Shown: positions 17,695 to 26,426, numbered from the stretch's first letter. The stretch is DNA of 64,000 nt from Sulfitobacter sp. 20_GPM-1509m (GCF_000620505.1 NZ_JIBC01000009.1:248001-312000); one strand, 5' to 3'. Notes: generated by a model not told the origin, from the sequence alone. Numbers and translations: made by a program.

Positions 17695-19179
17695 TTATCC
17701 GGCCACGCTTTGGATGCCAAAGAAAATCACGGCAGAGAGGATCGCGGCGGCGGGGACAGTGATCACCCATGCGGCGATGATCGTCATAAAGTGCGACCGG
17801 CGCACCAGCTTGCGGCGGCGGCGTTCCTCGGGCGCATAGCTGGCGCGGTCTGGCATCGCCAGTTTCGCCTTGCGGATGCGCCGTTCGGCGTCCCATTCGC
17901 GGAAGAACCCGACGCCAAAGACGCCGCCCACCGCGATGTGGGTCGAACTGACGGGCAGGCCCAGCCAGCTGGCCAGAATGACGGTGATGGCCGCTGACAG
18001 CGCCACGCAATAGGCGCGCATCGGGTTCAGTTTGGTGATCTGGCCACCGACCATGCGGATCAGCTTGGGTCCGAACAGGAACAGCCCGAAGGAGATGCCA
18101 AAGGCCCCCATGACCATCACCCATGTCGGAATGCTGACAGCATCGGTAAAGCTGCCGGTGCCCGAGGCCTGAACGATGGCCGCCAGCGGCCCGACCGCAT
18201 TGGCAACGTCATTGGCGCCGTGGGCAAAGCTGAGCAGCGCCGCCGAGACGATCAGCGGGATGCCGAACAGCACCTTGAGCGACTTGTTGCGGTTCTCCAG
18301 ACCCTCGGACTGCTTGCGGATCAGCGGGATCATCACGACCCATGTCACGATGCCGATAACCAGCCCGATCAACAGGGCGCTGTGCAGTTCCACGCTGAAG
18401 ACCTTGCTCAGCCCTTTCAGCGCCAGGTAGGCGGCAAAAGCCCCTGCCATGATGCCCACCAGCACCGGCACCCAGGTGCGCGCGGCGGCAATCTTGTCCT
18501 CGCGGTAGATGATGCGGGATTTGATCAACGCCAGGAACAGCGCAGCCACGACACCGCCCAGTACCGGCGAAATCACCCAGCTGGCTGCGATGGTGCTCAT
18601 GGTGTGCCAGCTTACGGCGGCAAACCCCACGGCGGCGATGCCTGCGCCCATGACGCCCCCCACGACAGAATGCGTGGTGGACACCGGCGCGCCGACCCAT
18701 GTGGCCAGGTTGATCCACAGCGCAGCGGACAACAGCGCCGCCATCATCGCCCAGATAAAGGTGGTCGCGTTGCCCATGCTCTCGGGGGCAATGATGCCCT
18801 TGGCGATGGTTGAAACCACATCGCCCCCCGCCAGCAGCGCGCCCACACTTTCGAACACCACAGCGATCGCAATCGCCCCGCCCATGGTCAGCGCATTGGC
18901 CCCCACCGCAGGGCCCATGTTGTTGGCCACATCGTTGGCGCCGATGTTCAGCGCCATATAGGCACCCAGACAGGCAGCCACGACCACGATGACCGAATTG
19001 TTGGCCTGCTCAAAGAACAGCGCCGCGGCGAGCCCCGCCATGAGGACAAAAATCAGCGCGATGCCGGTGCTGACCATCGGGCGCGACACATACAATGCGG
19101 CCAGTTCCACATTGGAAAAGCGCGCAAGGTCGCGGTCGAGTGTTTCAAGGTGGCGCGGGTCGCCTTCGGGGTGGCTCAT
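17695..19179 (-). CDS. inorganic phosphate transporter, PiT family
   Basis: A 494-aa inner-membrane carrier that imports phosphate with a cation, usually as a metal-phosphate complex with protons. The family signature GANDVAN occurs twice, near residue 79 (NIGANDVANNMGPAVG) and near 330 (HGANDVANAVGPLA), once in each half of the internal repeat. PVSTTHSVVGG and PVSSTHIAVGG are the matching second motifs. About ten to twelve hydrophobic segments follow an N-terminal cytoplasmic stretch of 35 residues. A basic loop (EERRRRKLVRRSHF) lies near the C-terminus. No PhoU-like partner is adjacent. Confidence 0.92.
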   Translation of the reverse strand: MSHPEGDPRHLETLDRDLARFSNVELAALYVSRPMVSTGIALIFVLMAGLAAALFFEQANNSVIVVVAACLGAYMALNIGANDVANNMGPAVGANALTMGGAIAIAVVFESVGALLAGGDVVSTIAKGIIAPESMGNATTFIWAMMAALLSAALWINLATWVGAPVSTTHSVVGGVMGAGIAAVGFAAVSWHTMSTIAASWVISPVLGGVVAALFLALIKSRIIYREDKIAAARTWVPVLVGIMAGAFAAYLALKGLSKVFSVELHSALLIGLVIGIVTWVVMIPLIRKQSEGLENRNKSLKVLFGIPLIVSAALLSFAHGANDVANAVGPLAAIVQASGTGSFTDAVSIPTWVMVMGAFGISFGLFLFGPKLIRMVGGQITKLNPMRAYCVALSAAITVILASWLGLPVSSTHIAVGGVFGVGFFREWDAERRIRKAKLAMPDRASYAPEERRRRKLVRRSHFMTIIAAWVITVPAAAILSAVIFFGIQSVAG

Positions 19180-19262
19180 GGGTTCGGTCCTCTTAGGGTT
19201 GACCGTACTTGCCCGAAGAGACGCTGGTGTTCAAGCGTGGCGGGCCACCTGAGGTCGACAGA

Positions 19263-19721
19263 TCAAAGCTGGCGCAGGATCATTTGCAGCTCGGGTTCGG
19301 CCACCATGTCGGCGGCATCCCTGGACAATACCCATCTGCGCGTGCGCTCGTGCGCCTCGGGGAACTCTTCGCTCAGCTCGTTCACGGACACCGAATACAC
19401 CAGCGTTTCGACGGGCATGTCCCAGCCGGTGCTTTGACGCTTGTCATAGGTATAGGTGCCGATCGGGGCAGGGGTGGCCTTGCTGTTGCGCACGCCGGCC
19501 TCTTCCCAGGCTTCCTGCAAGGCCGCCTCGGAGGACTTCAATCCGCGGATCGGCCAGCCCTTGGGAATGATCCAACGGCCGGAGTCGCGGCTGGTGACCA
19601 GCAGAACCTCGGTGTCGTCGCCCTTGGTGCGATGGCACAGCGCCGCCACTTGCAAACGCTTGGGGCGTTGCAACATCGGGGCCAGGGTGGCCCCCCAGAA
19701 TTTTCTGAGGACTTCAATCAT
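19263..19721 (-). CDS. NUDIX hydrolase family protein
   Basis: About 152 aa. The NUDIX box region is GWPIRGLKSSEAALQEAWEEAGV-like: the EAWEEAGV part keeps the metal-binding Glu residues, but the first Glu of the consensus is Leu and the Arg before it is Gln. PKGWP before the box is typical of an alphaproteobacterial subfamily related to diphosphoinositol-polyphosphate phosphohydrolases. The ATG at 19721 (after GAGCAGG) fits the promoter better than the one at 19739. It is a single-gene unit that lies between pit and the S10 ribosomal operon and is divergent from rpsJ. Confidence 0.8.
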   Translation of the reverse strand: MIEVLRKFWGATLAPMLQRPKRLQVAALCHRTKGDDTEVLLVTSRDSGRWIIPKGWPIRGLKSSEAALQEAWEEAGVRNSKATPAPIGTYTYDKRQSTGWDMPVETLVYSVSVNELSEEFPEAHERTRRWVLSRDAADMVAEPELQMILRQL

Positions 19722-19758
19722 GTGGACCTGCTCAAACATCTTCTTGATTTTTTTGTTT

Positions 19759-19786
19759 AATATAGTGTAACGGCGGGAATATGCAA
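19759..19786 (-). promoter_or_regulatory. sigma70-like promoter of the NUDIX gene
   Basis: On the minus strand TTGCAT and TATATT are 16 bases apart. Transcription would start near 19752, about 30 bases before the preferred ATG at 19721. It is one of the best matches in the window. Confidence 0.55.
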
Positions 19787-19881
19787 ACTTGACGCTTACA
19801 AAGTATCTAAGACGGGTGCAAGTTTTTGCCAGTTGCCCATTGCATTTGCATCCGACTCCTCGTAAACGACCCAAGTTCTCT

Positions 19882-19907
19882 GAAGGGTGCGCCTATGCGT
19901 GCCCTTC
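19882..19907 (+). promoter_or_regulatory. leader hairpin upstream of rpsJ
   Basis: GAAGGGTGCGC and GCGTGCCCTTC can pair over 11 bp (two G-U pairs), loop CTAT. It sits 85 bases before the rpsJ start in the leader of the S10 operon. In other bacteria this leader carries control by ribosomal protein L4; whether this hairpin does so is not known. Confidence 0.45.
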
Positions 19908-19991
19908 TTGGTTCTACACAACACGCGAAGAGGGCGGGCGATGAGCGTCCTTCCTCCAATCCGTTGAAATCCCAAGTCAAGGGATATGCAC

Positions 19992-20309
19992 ATGGCACAA
20001 AGCCAAAACATCCGCATTCGCCTCAAGGCGTTTGACTACCGGGTGCTTGATGCTTCCACACAGGAAATCGTCAACACCGCGAAGCGCACAGGCGCTTCGG
20101 TTCGCGGCCCCATTCCGCTGCCGAACAAAATCGAGAAATTCACCGTTCTGCGTGGCCCCCACGTTGACAAGAAATCCCGTGACCAGTTCGAGATCCGCAC
20201 GCACAAGCGCCTGCTGGACATCGTTGATCCGACTCCCCAGACCGTGGACGCGCTGATGAAGCTCGACCTGGCCGCTGGTGTGGACGTCGAGATCAAGCTG
20301 CAATCGTAA
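19992..20309 (+). CDS. rpsJ: 30S ribosomal protein S10
   Basis: A 105-aa S10, a 30S head protein that also serves as NusE in antitermination. [11 protein letters not shown] at the N-terminus and [33 protein letters not shown] are strongly conserved. The ATG at 19992 is preferred over the ATG at 19986 because AAGGG is 9 bases upstream and the resulting [10 protein letters not shown] is the usual start. It opens the S10-type cluster. Confidence 0.97.
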   Translation: MAQSQNIRIRLKAFDYRVLDASTQEIVNTAKRTGASVRGPIPLPNKIEKFTVLRGPHVDKKSRDQFEIRTHKRLLDIVDPTPQTVDALMKLDLAAGVDVEIKLQS

Positions 20310-20327
20310 GCGTAGGAGGGTAATCAT

Positions 20328-21203
20328 ATGTTGCGCTCAGGCGTTATCGCGAAAAAAGTCGGCATGACCCGGCTGTTCATGGAAGACGGCAAACAGATCC
20401 CTGTGACCGTTCTCCAGCTCGACAAACTGCAGGTTGTTGCCCAACGCACACCCGAGAAAGACGGCTACACAGCTGTTCAGCTCGGCGCGGGCACAGCCAA
20501 AGTCAAACGCACAAGCCAGGCGATGCGCGGCCACTTTGCCGCCGCTTCGGTTGAACCCAAGCGTAAGGTTGCTGAATTCCGTGTCGACCCCGAGGCCATG
20601 CTGGCCGTGGGCGAGGAAATCATCGCCGACCATTACTTTGAAGGTCAGTACGTGGACGTGGCAGGCACATCCATCGGTAAAGGTTTTGCCGGTGCGATGA
20701 AGCGTCACAACTTCGGTGGTCTGCGCGCGTCGCACGGTGTTTCGATCTCGCACCGTTCGCACGGTTCGACAGGTCAGTGTCAGGATCCCGGCAAGGTTTT
20801 CAAAGGCAAGAAAATGGCCGGTCACATGGGCGCTGCCCGTGTCACCACGCAAAACCTGCAAGTGATCCGCACAGACAGTGCCCGTGGCCTGATCATGGTC
20901 AAAGGCGCCGTTCCCGGTTCCAAAGGTGGTTGGGTGACTGTCAAGGACGCGGTCAAGAAACCGTTCCCCGACACAGCAATCCTGCCCGCCGCCCTGCGTT
21001 CCGCCGCTGACGAAGCTGCCAAAGCAGCCGAAGAAGCCGCCGCCGCAGCAGCAGCCGAAGCAGAAGCAGAAGCAAAGCGTCTGGCCGAAGAGCAAGCCGC
21101 AGCAGAAGCCGAAGCACTGAAAGCCGCTGAAGCCGAAATCGCAGCCGAAGGTTCGGACGCCGACAACTCGGACGCCGACGACAAGAAAGAAGGTGACGCA
21201 TGA
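20328..21203 (+). CDS. rplC: 50S ribosomal protein L3 with acidic C-terminal tail
   Basis: A 291-aa L3. The core (about residues 1-215) has [17 protein letters not shown] and the [15 protein letters not shown] segment, with the [15 protein letters not shown] loop that carries the Gln methylation site in other bacteria. It is followed by about 70 extra residues rich in Ala and Glu, ending with Asp/Ser repeats ([16 protein letters not shown]). Typical L3 is about 210 aa. The tail probably forms a charged helix off the ribosome surface. GGAGGG lies before the ATG. The rplD start overlaps the stop (ATGA). Confidence 0.97.
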   Translation: MLRSGVIAKKVGMTRLFMEDGKQIPVTVLQLDKLQVVAQRTPEKDGYTAVQLGAGTAKVKRTSQAMRGHFAAASVEPKRKVAEFRVDPEAMLAVGEEIIADHYFEGQYVDVAGTSIGKGFAGAMKRHNFGGLRASHGVSISHRSHGSTGQCQDPGKVFKGKKMAGHMGAARVTTQNLQVIRTDSARGLIMVKGAVPGSKGGWVTVKDAVKKPFPDTAILPAALRSAADEAAKAAEEAAAAAAAEAEAEAKRLAEEQAAAEAEALKAAEAEIAAEGSDADNSDADDKKEGDA

Positions 21204-21817
21204 AATTCGATGTCATCCAAATGGACGGCGGCAAAGCCGGTTCGGTAGAGCTGGACGAGGCCCTGTTCGGTCTTGAGCCGCGCGCCGACATCCTGCACCG
21301 CGTCGTGCGCTGGCAGCGTAACAACGCCCAGCAAGGCACGCACAAGGTCAAGACCCGCTCGGAAACCTCCTATTCGACCAAGAAGATCTATCGCCAAAAA
21401 GGCACCGGCGGCGCACGCCACGGTGACCGCAACGCGCCGATCTTCCGCAAAGGTGGTATCTACAAAGGTCCGACCCCGCGTTCGCACGGCCACGAGCTGA
21501 CCAAGAAGTTCCGCAAACTGGGCCTGCGTCACGCACTCAGCGCCAAGATGAAAGCGGGCGAACTGGTTATCATCGACGCGGCAACCGCTGCTGGCAAAAC
21601 CGCCGCTCTGGCCAAACAGGTCAAAGACCTGGGCTGGAAGCGTACACTGGTGGTTGACGGGGCTTCGGTGAACGAAGAGTTCCTGATCGCCGCGCGCAAC
21701 ATCGAAGGTCTGGATATCCTGCCGTCGATGGGCGCTAACGTCTATGACATCCTGAAAAGTGACACGCTCGTGATCACTAAGGCAGGTGTCGAAGCACTGG
21801 AGGCCCGTTTGAAATGA
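21200..21817 (+). CDS. rplD: 50S ribosomal protein L4
   Basis: A 205-aa L4, which lines the peptide exit tunnel and in several bacteria represses its own operon. The conserved loop [36 protein letters not shown] is present in full, with the usual GTGGAR centre. Start and stop both overlap neighbours by 4 nt (rplC and rplW), so rplC, rplD and rplW are coupled. Confidence 0.97.
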   Translation: MKFDVIQMDGGKAGSVELDEALFGLEPRADILHRVVRWQRNNAQQGTHKVKTRSETSYSTKKIYRQKGTGGARHGDRNAPIFRKGGIYKGPTPRSHGHELTKKFRKLGLRHALSAKMKAGELVIIDAATAAGKTAALAKQVKDLGWKRTLVVDGASVNEEFLIAARNIEGLDILPSMGANVYDILKSDTLVITKAGVEALEARLK

Positions 21818-22110
21818 GCGCCAAAGCAAACCACTACGACGTGATCCGCAAGCCGATCATCACCGAGAAAGCAACCATGGCATCCGAAGCCAACGCGGTT
21901 GTGTTCGAAGTGGCGATGGACAGCAACAAGCCGATGATCAAAGAGGCCGTCGAGGCCGTCTTTGGCGTCAAGGTGAAGGCCGTGAACACGTCCATCACCA
22001 AAGGCAAGACCAAGCGGTTCCGCGGCCAGCCCGGCCGTCGCAAGGACGTCAAAAAAGCCTACGTGACCCTCGAAGAGGGCAACACCATCGACGTGTCCTC
22101 GGGACTGTAA
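21814..22110 (+). CDS. rplW: 50S ribosomal protein L23
   Basis: A 98-aa L23, at the exit-tunnel rim where trigger factor and SRP dock. The N-terminus [14 protein letters not shown] and the C-terminal [14 protein letters not shown] segment are typical. It overlaps rplD by 4 nt. Unlike the classical order, rplB does not follow directly: a terminator and a 0.6-kb gap come next. Confidence 0.96.
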   Translation: MSAKANHYDVIRKPIITEKATMASEANAVVFEVAMDSNKPMIKEAVEAVFGVKVKAVNTSITKGKTKRFRGQPGRRKDVKKAYVTLEEGNTIDVSSGL

Positions 22111-22130
22111 GTCGTTCGGTATTGATTGGG

Positions 22131-22166
22131 AAAACCCCCGGCTGCGAAAGTGGCCGGGGGTTTTTC
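22131..22166 (+). terminator. intrinsic terminator after rplW
   Basis: AAAACCCCCGGC and GCCGGGGGTTTTT form a strong stem with a T-run, 20 bases after the rplW stop. It would end or reduce transcription of the rpsJ-rplC-rplD-rplW segment. Confidence 0.85.
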
Positions 22167-22182
22167 TGTTTTGGGGGTGGTG

Positions 22183-22317
22183 ATGGAGATCGTTCTGGGG
22201 GCCTTGATGGACTGGCTGGACCGAAGGCTGGCGCGCCGCGCGCTGCTTAAGTGGGTGCTGTTGGCGGTTGTCTTTGGCTTTGGGTGTTGGTTGGCCTATC
22301 TTGAGTGGTCTGCCTGA
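22183..22317 (+). CDS. possible 44-aa single-pass membrane protein
   Basis: From ATG 22183, after GGGGGTGG, an open frame encodes MEIVLGALMDWLDRRLARR followed by a hydrophobic stretch (LLKWVLLAVVFGFGCWLAYLEW). The basic segment before the hydrophobic one suggests a cytoplasmic N-terminus. No family is recognised. It lies inside the rplW-rplB gap right after a terminator, so it would need its own promoter. It may be a chance frame. Confidence 0.35.
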   Translation: MEIVLGALMDWLDRRLARRALLKWVLLAVVFGFGCWLAYLEWSA

Positions 22318-22344
22318 GGGCAGGGGGCTTGGAGTAAATCCAAG

Positions 22345-22483
22345 CCGGACGGTCGTCGGCCCGCGGGTGGGCGATCCTTCGTCACAAATGGCCACTTTAT
22401 CCTTGCCACATACCTCCACTCTCACCGGCCCGCGCACCGCTGGCCAAATCGCCGACCCGTGGGGCGGGCCGACGATCGTCCGG
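22345..22483. repeat. inverted-repeat intergenic element, family 2 (divergent copy)
   Basis: The left arm CCGGACGGTCGTCGGCCCGC (22345-22364) and right arm (22464-22483) are reverse complements with one mismatch over 20 bp. The interior shares the CGCGGGTGGGC block and the ATGGCCACTTTAT and TTGCCACAT words with the elements at 32646-32830 and 42662-42792. No coding sequence is recognised inside. Confidence 0.6.
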
Positions 22484-22597
22484 CGGCTGCGCCTTGTTCC
22501 GGACGGGGTAGCACGCGCAAAAGCGCCAAACCCCATATTCTCAAGCCTTACCGCTTGACCCCGCTGCCGCGCTCCCCTAAACGACCCCATCGGCACC

Positions 22598-22630
22598 AGC
22601 CCCGGATTCGTCCGGGGCTTTGCCTTTGTT
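22598..22630 (+). terminator. terminator-like hairpin before rplB
   Basis: AGCCCCGGA, loop TTCG, TCCGGGGCT, then TTGCCTTTGTT. The stem is strong and the T-run is broken. It lies 110 bases before the rplB start. Confidence 0.5.
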
Positions 22631-22739
22631 CCTGGTCCAGACATTATTCTTGACCTCAGAACACTCCAAACGGGGACCTTCGGGGCCCTACAACCACGGC
22701 GACTTCGGTCGCTGACAAGCAAAACGGAAGACAGCAAAC

Positions 22740-23582
22740 ATGGCACTTAAGTCGTATAAGCCGACGACGCCGGGCCAGCGCGGGCTGGTACTGATCGACC
22801 GTTCGGAGCTTTGGAAAGGCCGCCCGGTCAAAGCCCTCACAGAGGGTCTGACCAAGAATGGCGGACGGAACAACACCGGACGGATCACGATGCGCCGCAA
22901 AGGCGGTGGGGCGAAACGCCTCTACCGGATCGTCGATTTCAAGCGTAACAAATTTGACGTGGCGGCCACAGTCGTTCGCATCGAATATGACCCCAACCGG
23001 ACCGCGTTCATCGCACTGGTGCAATACGAGGACGGCGAACAGGCCTATATCCTCGCGCCCCAGCGTCTGGCAGTGGCGGACAAGATCGTGTCGAGCCAAA
23101 AGGCTGACATCAAACCCGGTAACGCGATGCCTTTCTCTGGCATGCCCATCGGTACAATCGTCCACAACATCGAAATGAAGCCCGGCAAGGGTGGTCAGAT
23201 CGCACGTGCCGCAGGCACCTACGCCCAGTTCGTGGGCCGCGATGGTGGCTACGCCCAGATCCGCCTTTCGTCCGGCGAACTGCGCCTGGTGCGTCAGGAA
23301 TGCATGGCCACCGTCGGTGCCGTGTCGAACCCCGACAACAGCAACCAGAACTTTGGTAAAGCTGGCCGTATGCGTCACAAGGGCATCCGCCCGTCCGTGC
23401 GTGGTGTCGTTATGAACCCGATCGACCACCCCCACGGTGGTGGTGAAGGCCGTACATCGGGTGGTCGCCACCCCGTATCGCCTTGGGGCAAGCCCACGAA
23501 GGGTGCTCGCACTCGCAACAAAAACAAAGCGTCGCAAAAGCTGATCATCCGCTCGCGTCACGCCAAGAAGAAGGGACGCTAA
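22740..23582 (+). CDS. rplB: 50S ribosomal protein L2
   Basis: A 280-aa L2, needed for subunit association and peptidyl-transferase function. [15 protein letters not shown], the [17 protein letters not shown] segment and the catalytic-region [17 protein letters not shown] are conserved. It starts a new run of genes after a 629-bp gap from rplW, so it probably has its own promoter; a TTGACC at 22650 is a -35 candidate without a clear -10. Confidence 0.97.
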   Translation: MALKSYKPTTPGQRGLVLIDRSELWKGRPVKALTEGLTKNGGRNNTGRITMRRKGGGAKRLYRIVDFKRNKFDVAATVVRIEYDPNRTAFIALVQYEDGEQAYILAPQRLAVADKIVSSQKADIKPGNAMPFSGMPIGTIVHNIEMKPGKGGQIARAAGTYAQFVGRDGGYAQIRLSSGELRLVRQECMATVGAVSNPDNSNQNFGKAGRMRHKGIRPSVRGVVMNPIDHPHGGGEGRTSGGRHPVSPWGKPTKGARTRNKNKASQKLIIRSRHAKKKGR

Positions 23583-23585
23583 TAG

Positions 23586-23864
23586 ATGTCTCGTTCCGTA
23601 TGGAAAGGCCCGTTCGTCGACAGCTACGTCCTGAAAAAGGCCGAAGCGTCGCGTGAAGGCGGCCGCAACGAAGTGATCAAGATCTGGTCGCGTCGCTCCA
23701 CCATTCTGCCCCAGTTCGTGGGCCTCACATTTGGCGTGTACAACGGCCACAAGCATATCCCGGTGAACGTCACCGAAGACATGATTGGCCAGAAGTTCGG
23801 TGAATTCTCCCCGACGCGTACCTATTACGGTCACGCCGCTGACAAGAAGGCGAAACGCAAATGA
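23586..23864 (+). CDS. rpsS: 30S ribosomal protein S19
   Basis: A 92-aa S19 in the 30S head. [12 protein letters not shown] at the start and the block [27 protein letters not shown] match the family. It follows rplB by 3 bases and overlaps rplV by 4 nt. Confidence 0.97.
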   Translation: MSRSVWKGPFVDSYVLKKAEASREGGRNEVIKIWSRRSTILPQFVGLTFGVYNGHKHIPVNVTEDMIGQKFGEFSPTRTYYGHAADKKAKRK

Positions 23865-24241
23865 GCAAGGATAAGAATCCGCGCCGCGTGGCCGACAACG
23901 AAGCCATGGCAAAAACCCGCATGCTGCGCACCAGCCCTCAGAAGCTGAACCTGGTTGCACAGATGATCCGCGGCAAGAAAGTCGACAAAGCGTTGACCGA
24001 CCTGACGTTCTCGAAGAAACGGATCGCGCAGGACGTGAAGAAATGCCTTCAGTCCGCGATTGCGAACGCTGAAAACAACCACAACCTGGATGTTGACGAA
24101 CTGATCGTCGCTGAAGCGTGGGTTGGCAAGAACCTGACACTGAAACGCGGTCGTCCGCGCGCCCGTGGCCGGTTTGGCAAGATCATGAAGCCGTTTGCCG
24201 AAATCACGATCAAAGTGCGTCAAGTCGAGGAGCAAGCCTGA
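23861..24241 (+). CDS. rplV: 50S ribosomal protein L22
   Basis: A 126-aa L22, whose hairpin lines the exit tunnel. [19 protein letters not shown] and the C-terminal [22 protein letters not shown] are typical. The N-terminal 15 residues are an extension seen in alphaproteobacteria; the internal ATG for MAKTRML is an alternative. The stop overlaps the rpsC start by one base (TGATG). Confidence 0.96.
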   Translation: MSKDKNPRRVADNEAMAKTRMLRTSPQKLNLVAQMIRGKKVDKALTDLTFSKKRIAQDVKKCLQSAIANAENNHNLDVDELIVAEAWVGKNLTLKRGRPRARGRFGKIMKPFAEITIKVRQVEEQA

Positions 24242-24948
24242 TGGGTAACAAAGTCAATCCAATCGGTATGCGTCTTCAGGTGAACCGCACCTGGGACAGC
24301 CGCTGGTACGCCGACACCAAGGATTACGGGAACCTTCTGCTGGAAGACCTGAAAATCCGTGATTTCATCAAGGATGAGTGCAAGCAGGCCGGTATCGCCC
24401 GCGTGATCATCGAACGTCCGCACAAAAAGTGCCGCGTGACGATCCACACAGCACGTCCCGGCGTGATCATCGGCAAAAAAGGCGCCGACATCGAAGTTCT
24501 GCGCAAGAAGCTGGCCAACCTGACGGACAGCGAACTGCACCTGAACATCGTTGAAGTGCGCAAGCCGGAACTGGACGCGGCACTGGTGGGCGAGAGCATC
24601 GCACAGCAGCTGGAACGCCGGGTGTCTTTCCGTCGTGCCATGAAACGTGCGGTTCAGAACGCCATGCGTATGGGTGCCCTGGGTATCCGCGTGAACGTTG
24701 CCGGCCGTCTGGGCGGCGCCGAAATCGCGCGGACAGAATGGTACCGTGAAGGCCGCGTGCCTTTGCACACCCTGCGGGCCGACATCGATTACGCACACGT
24801 CGAAGCGACAACTGCCTATGGTATCATCGGGATCAAGACTTGGATCTTCAAAGGTGAAATCATGGAGCACGATCCGCAGGCGCGTGACCGTAAAGCACAA
24901 GAACTCCAGGATGGTCCTGCGCCCCGTGGCGCTGGTGGCCGTCGCTAA
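24241..24948 (+). CDS. rpsC: 30S ribosomal protein S3
   Basis: A 235-aa S3 with a KH domain ([14 protein letters not shown]) that binds 16S rRNA at the mRNA entry site. [12 protein letters not shown] is the standard start, so the ATG at 24241 is chosen over upstream in-frame codons inside rplV. The C-terminal [16 protein letters not shown] and Gly/Arg-rich end are usual. Confidence 0.97.
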   Translation: MGNKVNPIGMRLQVNRTWDSRWYADTKDYGNLLLEDLKIRDFIKDECKQAGIARVIIERPHKKCRVTIHTARPGVIIGKKGADIEVLRKKLANLTDSELHLNIVEVRKPELDAALVGESIAQQLERRVSFRRAMKRAVQNAMRMGALGIRVNVAGRLGGAEIARTEWYREGRVPLHTLRADIDYAHVEATTAYGIIGIKTWIFKGEIMEHDPQARDRKAQELQDGPAPRGAGGRR

Positions 24949-24960
24949 AGGGGAAGAGAG

Positions 24961-25374
24961 ATGCTTCAACCAAAACGCACGAAGTTCCGCAAACAGTTCA
25001 AAGGCTCCATCAAGGGTCTGGCGAAGGGCGGGTCTGACCTGAACTTTGGCACCTATGGTCTGAAAGCCGTTGAGCCCGAGCGGGTTACAGCACGTCAAAT
25101 CGAAGCGGCACGCCGCGCGATGACACGTCACATGAAACGCCAGGGCCGTGTCTGGATCCGGATTTTCCCGGACGTTCCCGTCACAGCCAAGCCCATCGAA
25201 GTTCGTATGGGTAAAGGTAAGGGTTCGGTCGACCGTTGGGCGGCCAAGGTGAAACCCGGCCGTGTGATGTTTGAAATCGACGGCGTCGGCGACGACGTTG
25301 CACGCGAGGCCCTGCGCCTTGCCGCGATGAAGCTGCCGATCAAAACCCGCGTGGTTGTCCGCGAGGACTGGTAA
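24961..25374 (+). CDS. rplP: 50S ribosomal protein L16
   Basis: A 137-aa L16 near the A-site t[18 protein letters not shown], then [21 protein letters not shown] and [16 protein letters not shown] are conserved; the Arg used for hydroxylation in some species lies in this last block. It closes its segment: two hairpins follow, the second a clear terminator, and rpmC is 2.8 kb away. Confidence 0.97.
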   Translation: MLQPKRTKFRKQFKGSIKGLAKGGSDLNFGTYGLKAVEPERVTARQIEAARRAMTRHMKRQGRVWIRIFPDVPVTAKPIEVRMGKGKGSVDRWAAKVKPGRVMFEIDGVGDDVAREALRLAAMKLPIKTRVVVREDW

Positions 25375-25375
25375 A

Positions 25376-25397
25376 GATTGCGCCCACGGGCGCAATC
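25376..25397 (+). other. hairpin after rplP
   Basis: GATTGCGCCC and GGGCGCAATC form a perfect 10-bp stem immediately after the rplP stop. It has no T-run, so it may protect the mRNA end or act with the terminator that follows. Confidence 0.5.
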
Positions 25398-25410
25398 AGC
25401 CGACAAAGTT

Positions 25411-25447
25411 AAAAAGCCCCCGTCGAGTGATCGGCGGGGGCTTTTTC
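25411..25447 (+). terminator. intrinsic terminator after rplP
   Basis: AAAAAGCCCCCG and CGGGGGCTTTTT form a strong stem with a five-T tail. It ends the rplB-rplP segment before unrelated genes. Confidence 0.9.
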
Positions 25448-25561
25448 TATTTCCAGTTCCAACCACCACAGCCCTTTGCGGCTATGGTCTGGCCATCACA
25501 TGCAAACCCTCTTACCGTGGCGCGCAGACGACGTTCCGCTCCCGACACAAAGGCCACTGCG

Positions 25562-25765
25562 ATGAAACAAGTCCCCAAGCCCACCACTGACGAAGATCTG
25601 ATCCGCGAGTTCCTGAACAAGGGCGGCGCGGTCAAGAAGGGCAAGACCAAGCCCATGCCCGCCGATCTGGGGCTCAGCAACAACCAGTGGGGCAACAAGC
25701 TGACCAAGGAAGAGAAGGCGCTGGTGAAAGAGCAGGAAGAGGCCCGCAAGGCTGCGAAGAAGTAA
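25562..25765 (+). CDS. small Lys-rich conserved hypothetical protein
   Basis: A 67-aa protein, MKQVPKPTTDEDLIREFLNKGG, followed by a KKGKTKPMPADLGLSNNQWGNKLT segment and a charged KEEKALVKEQEEARKAAKK end. About a third of the residues are charged. No signal or membrane segment is present, so it should be cytoplasmic and may bind nucleic acid or form a short helix. A longer reading frame upstream overlaps rplP and its terminator and is rejected. Similar small proteins are found in Roseobacter-type genomes; function unknown. Confidence 0.6.
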   Translation: MKQVPKPTTDEDLIREFLNKGGAVKKGKTKPMPADLGLSNNQWGNKLTKEEKALVKEQEEARKAAKK

Positions 25766-25772
25766 GCGCTTC

Positions 25773-26426
25773 CTATCGCCAGCGCCCGTAAAACTTCAGC
25801 TTTTGCCGCACGCCGTCGGGTTCCAGGTGTCGATACTTGCCTTTCGAATAATAACCACCGTCCAGCGCCAGACCCTGCTTGATAATCTCGGCCCCGATGT
25901 CACGCCCGTCGGGCAGATAACAGGTGCCCACAAGCCGGTCATAAGATGTCTCGCCGGTCAGCTCGACGCGGATTGTCTGTCCCTTGCACAATCTCACCAT
26001 CGCCCATTTGGATTTCTGGCCCCATGGCTGGTCTAGCTCGGGTGCGTCTATGCCAGCGAGACGGATTTTTATCCGCTCAATGGCGATGGTATCTCCGTCA
26101 ATGACGTATGCACGCCCCTTCATTCGCCGCGATGCGGGGATGGGCGGCGGTGGTGCGTGATCTTTATGTTTTTGCTGTGGATGGAGGTGGGCCGGTGCGG
26201 GTTTGACCGGGTCGGCAGGCAAGGCGGGTGTGGAGGGCGGACGCGACGGCTGCGATGTTTCGTGCGCTTTCGCGTCCTTGCGCTGCGGTGCGGCAGCTGG
26301 TCGTTGTAACGGAGGTTCGTGTGTTTTCGAGGCGGGCTGGTGCGGTTTGAAAATAAATACCGCAACCAGCCCGACGAGCAGCAACAGAAGAAGAATTGCA
26401 ATCACTGTAGAAAAACCCCGCGTCAA
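25773..26426 (-). CDS. thermonuclease (SNase-like) family protein, membrane-anchored
   Basis: A 217-aa protein: membrane segment (residues 8-27), Pro/Ala/Lys-rich linker (30-100), then a staphylococcal-nuclease-type domain (103-217). YVIDGDTIAI, then Arg122, Asp127 and Glu130 in IRLAGIDAPE, and Arg164 in SYDRLVGTCYL correspond to the Arg35, Asp40, Glu43 and Arg87 set of the S. aureus enzyme, so catalysis is plausible. It would be anchored with the nuclease domain in the periplasm. It converges with the Lys-rich gene and lies in the rplP-rpmC gap. Confidence 0.85.
   Translation of the reverse strand: MTRGFSTVIAILLLLLLVGLVAVFIFKPHQPASKTHEPPLQRPAAAPQRKDAKAHETSQPSRPPSTPALPADPVKPAPAHLHPQQKHKDHAPPPPIPASRRMKGRAYVIDGDTIAIERIKIRLAGIDAPELDQPWGQKSKWAMVRLCKGQTIRVELTGETSYDRLVGTCYLPDGRDIGAEIIKQGLALDGGYYSKGKYRHLEPDGVRQKLKFYGRWR

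Noticed and set aside
25355-25561. N-terminal extension of the Lys-rich protein from 25355
   Set aside because: It overlaps rplP and runs through a strong terminator; the part before 25562 has no conserved look.
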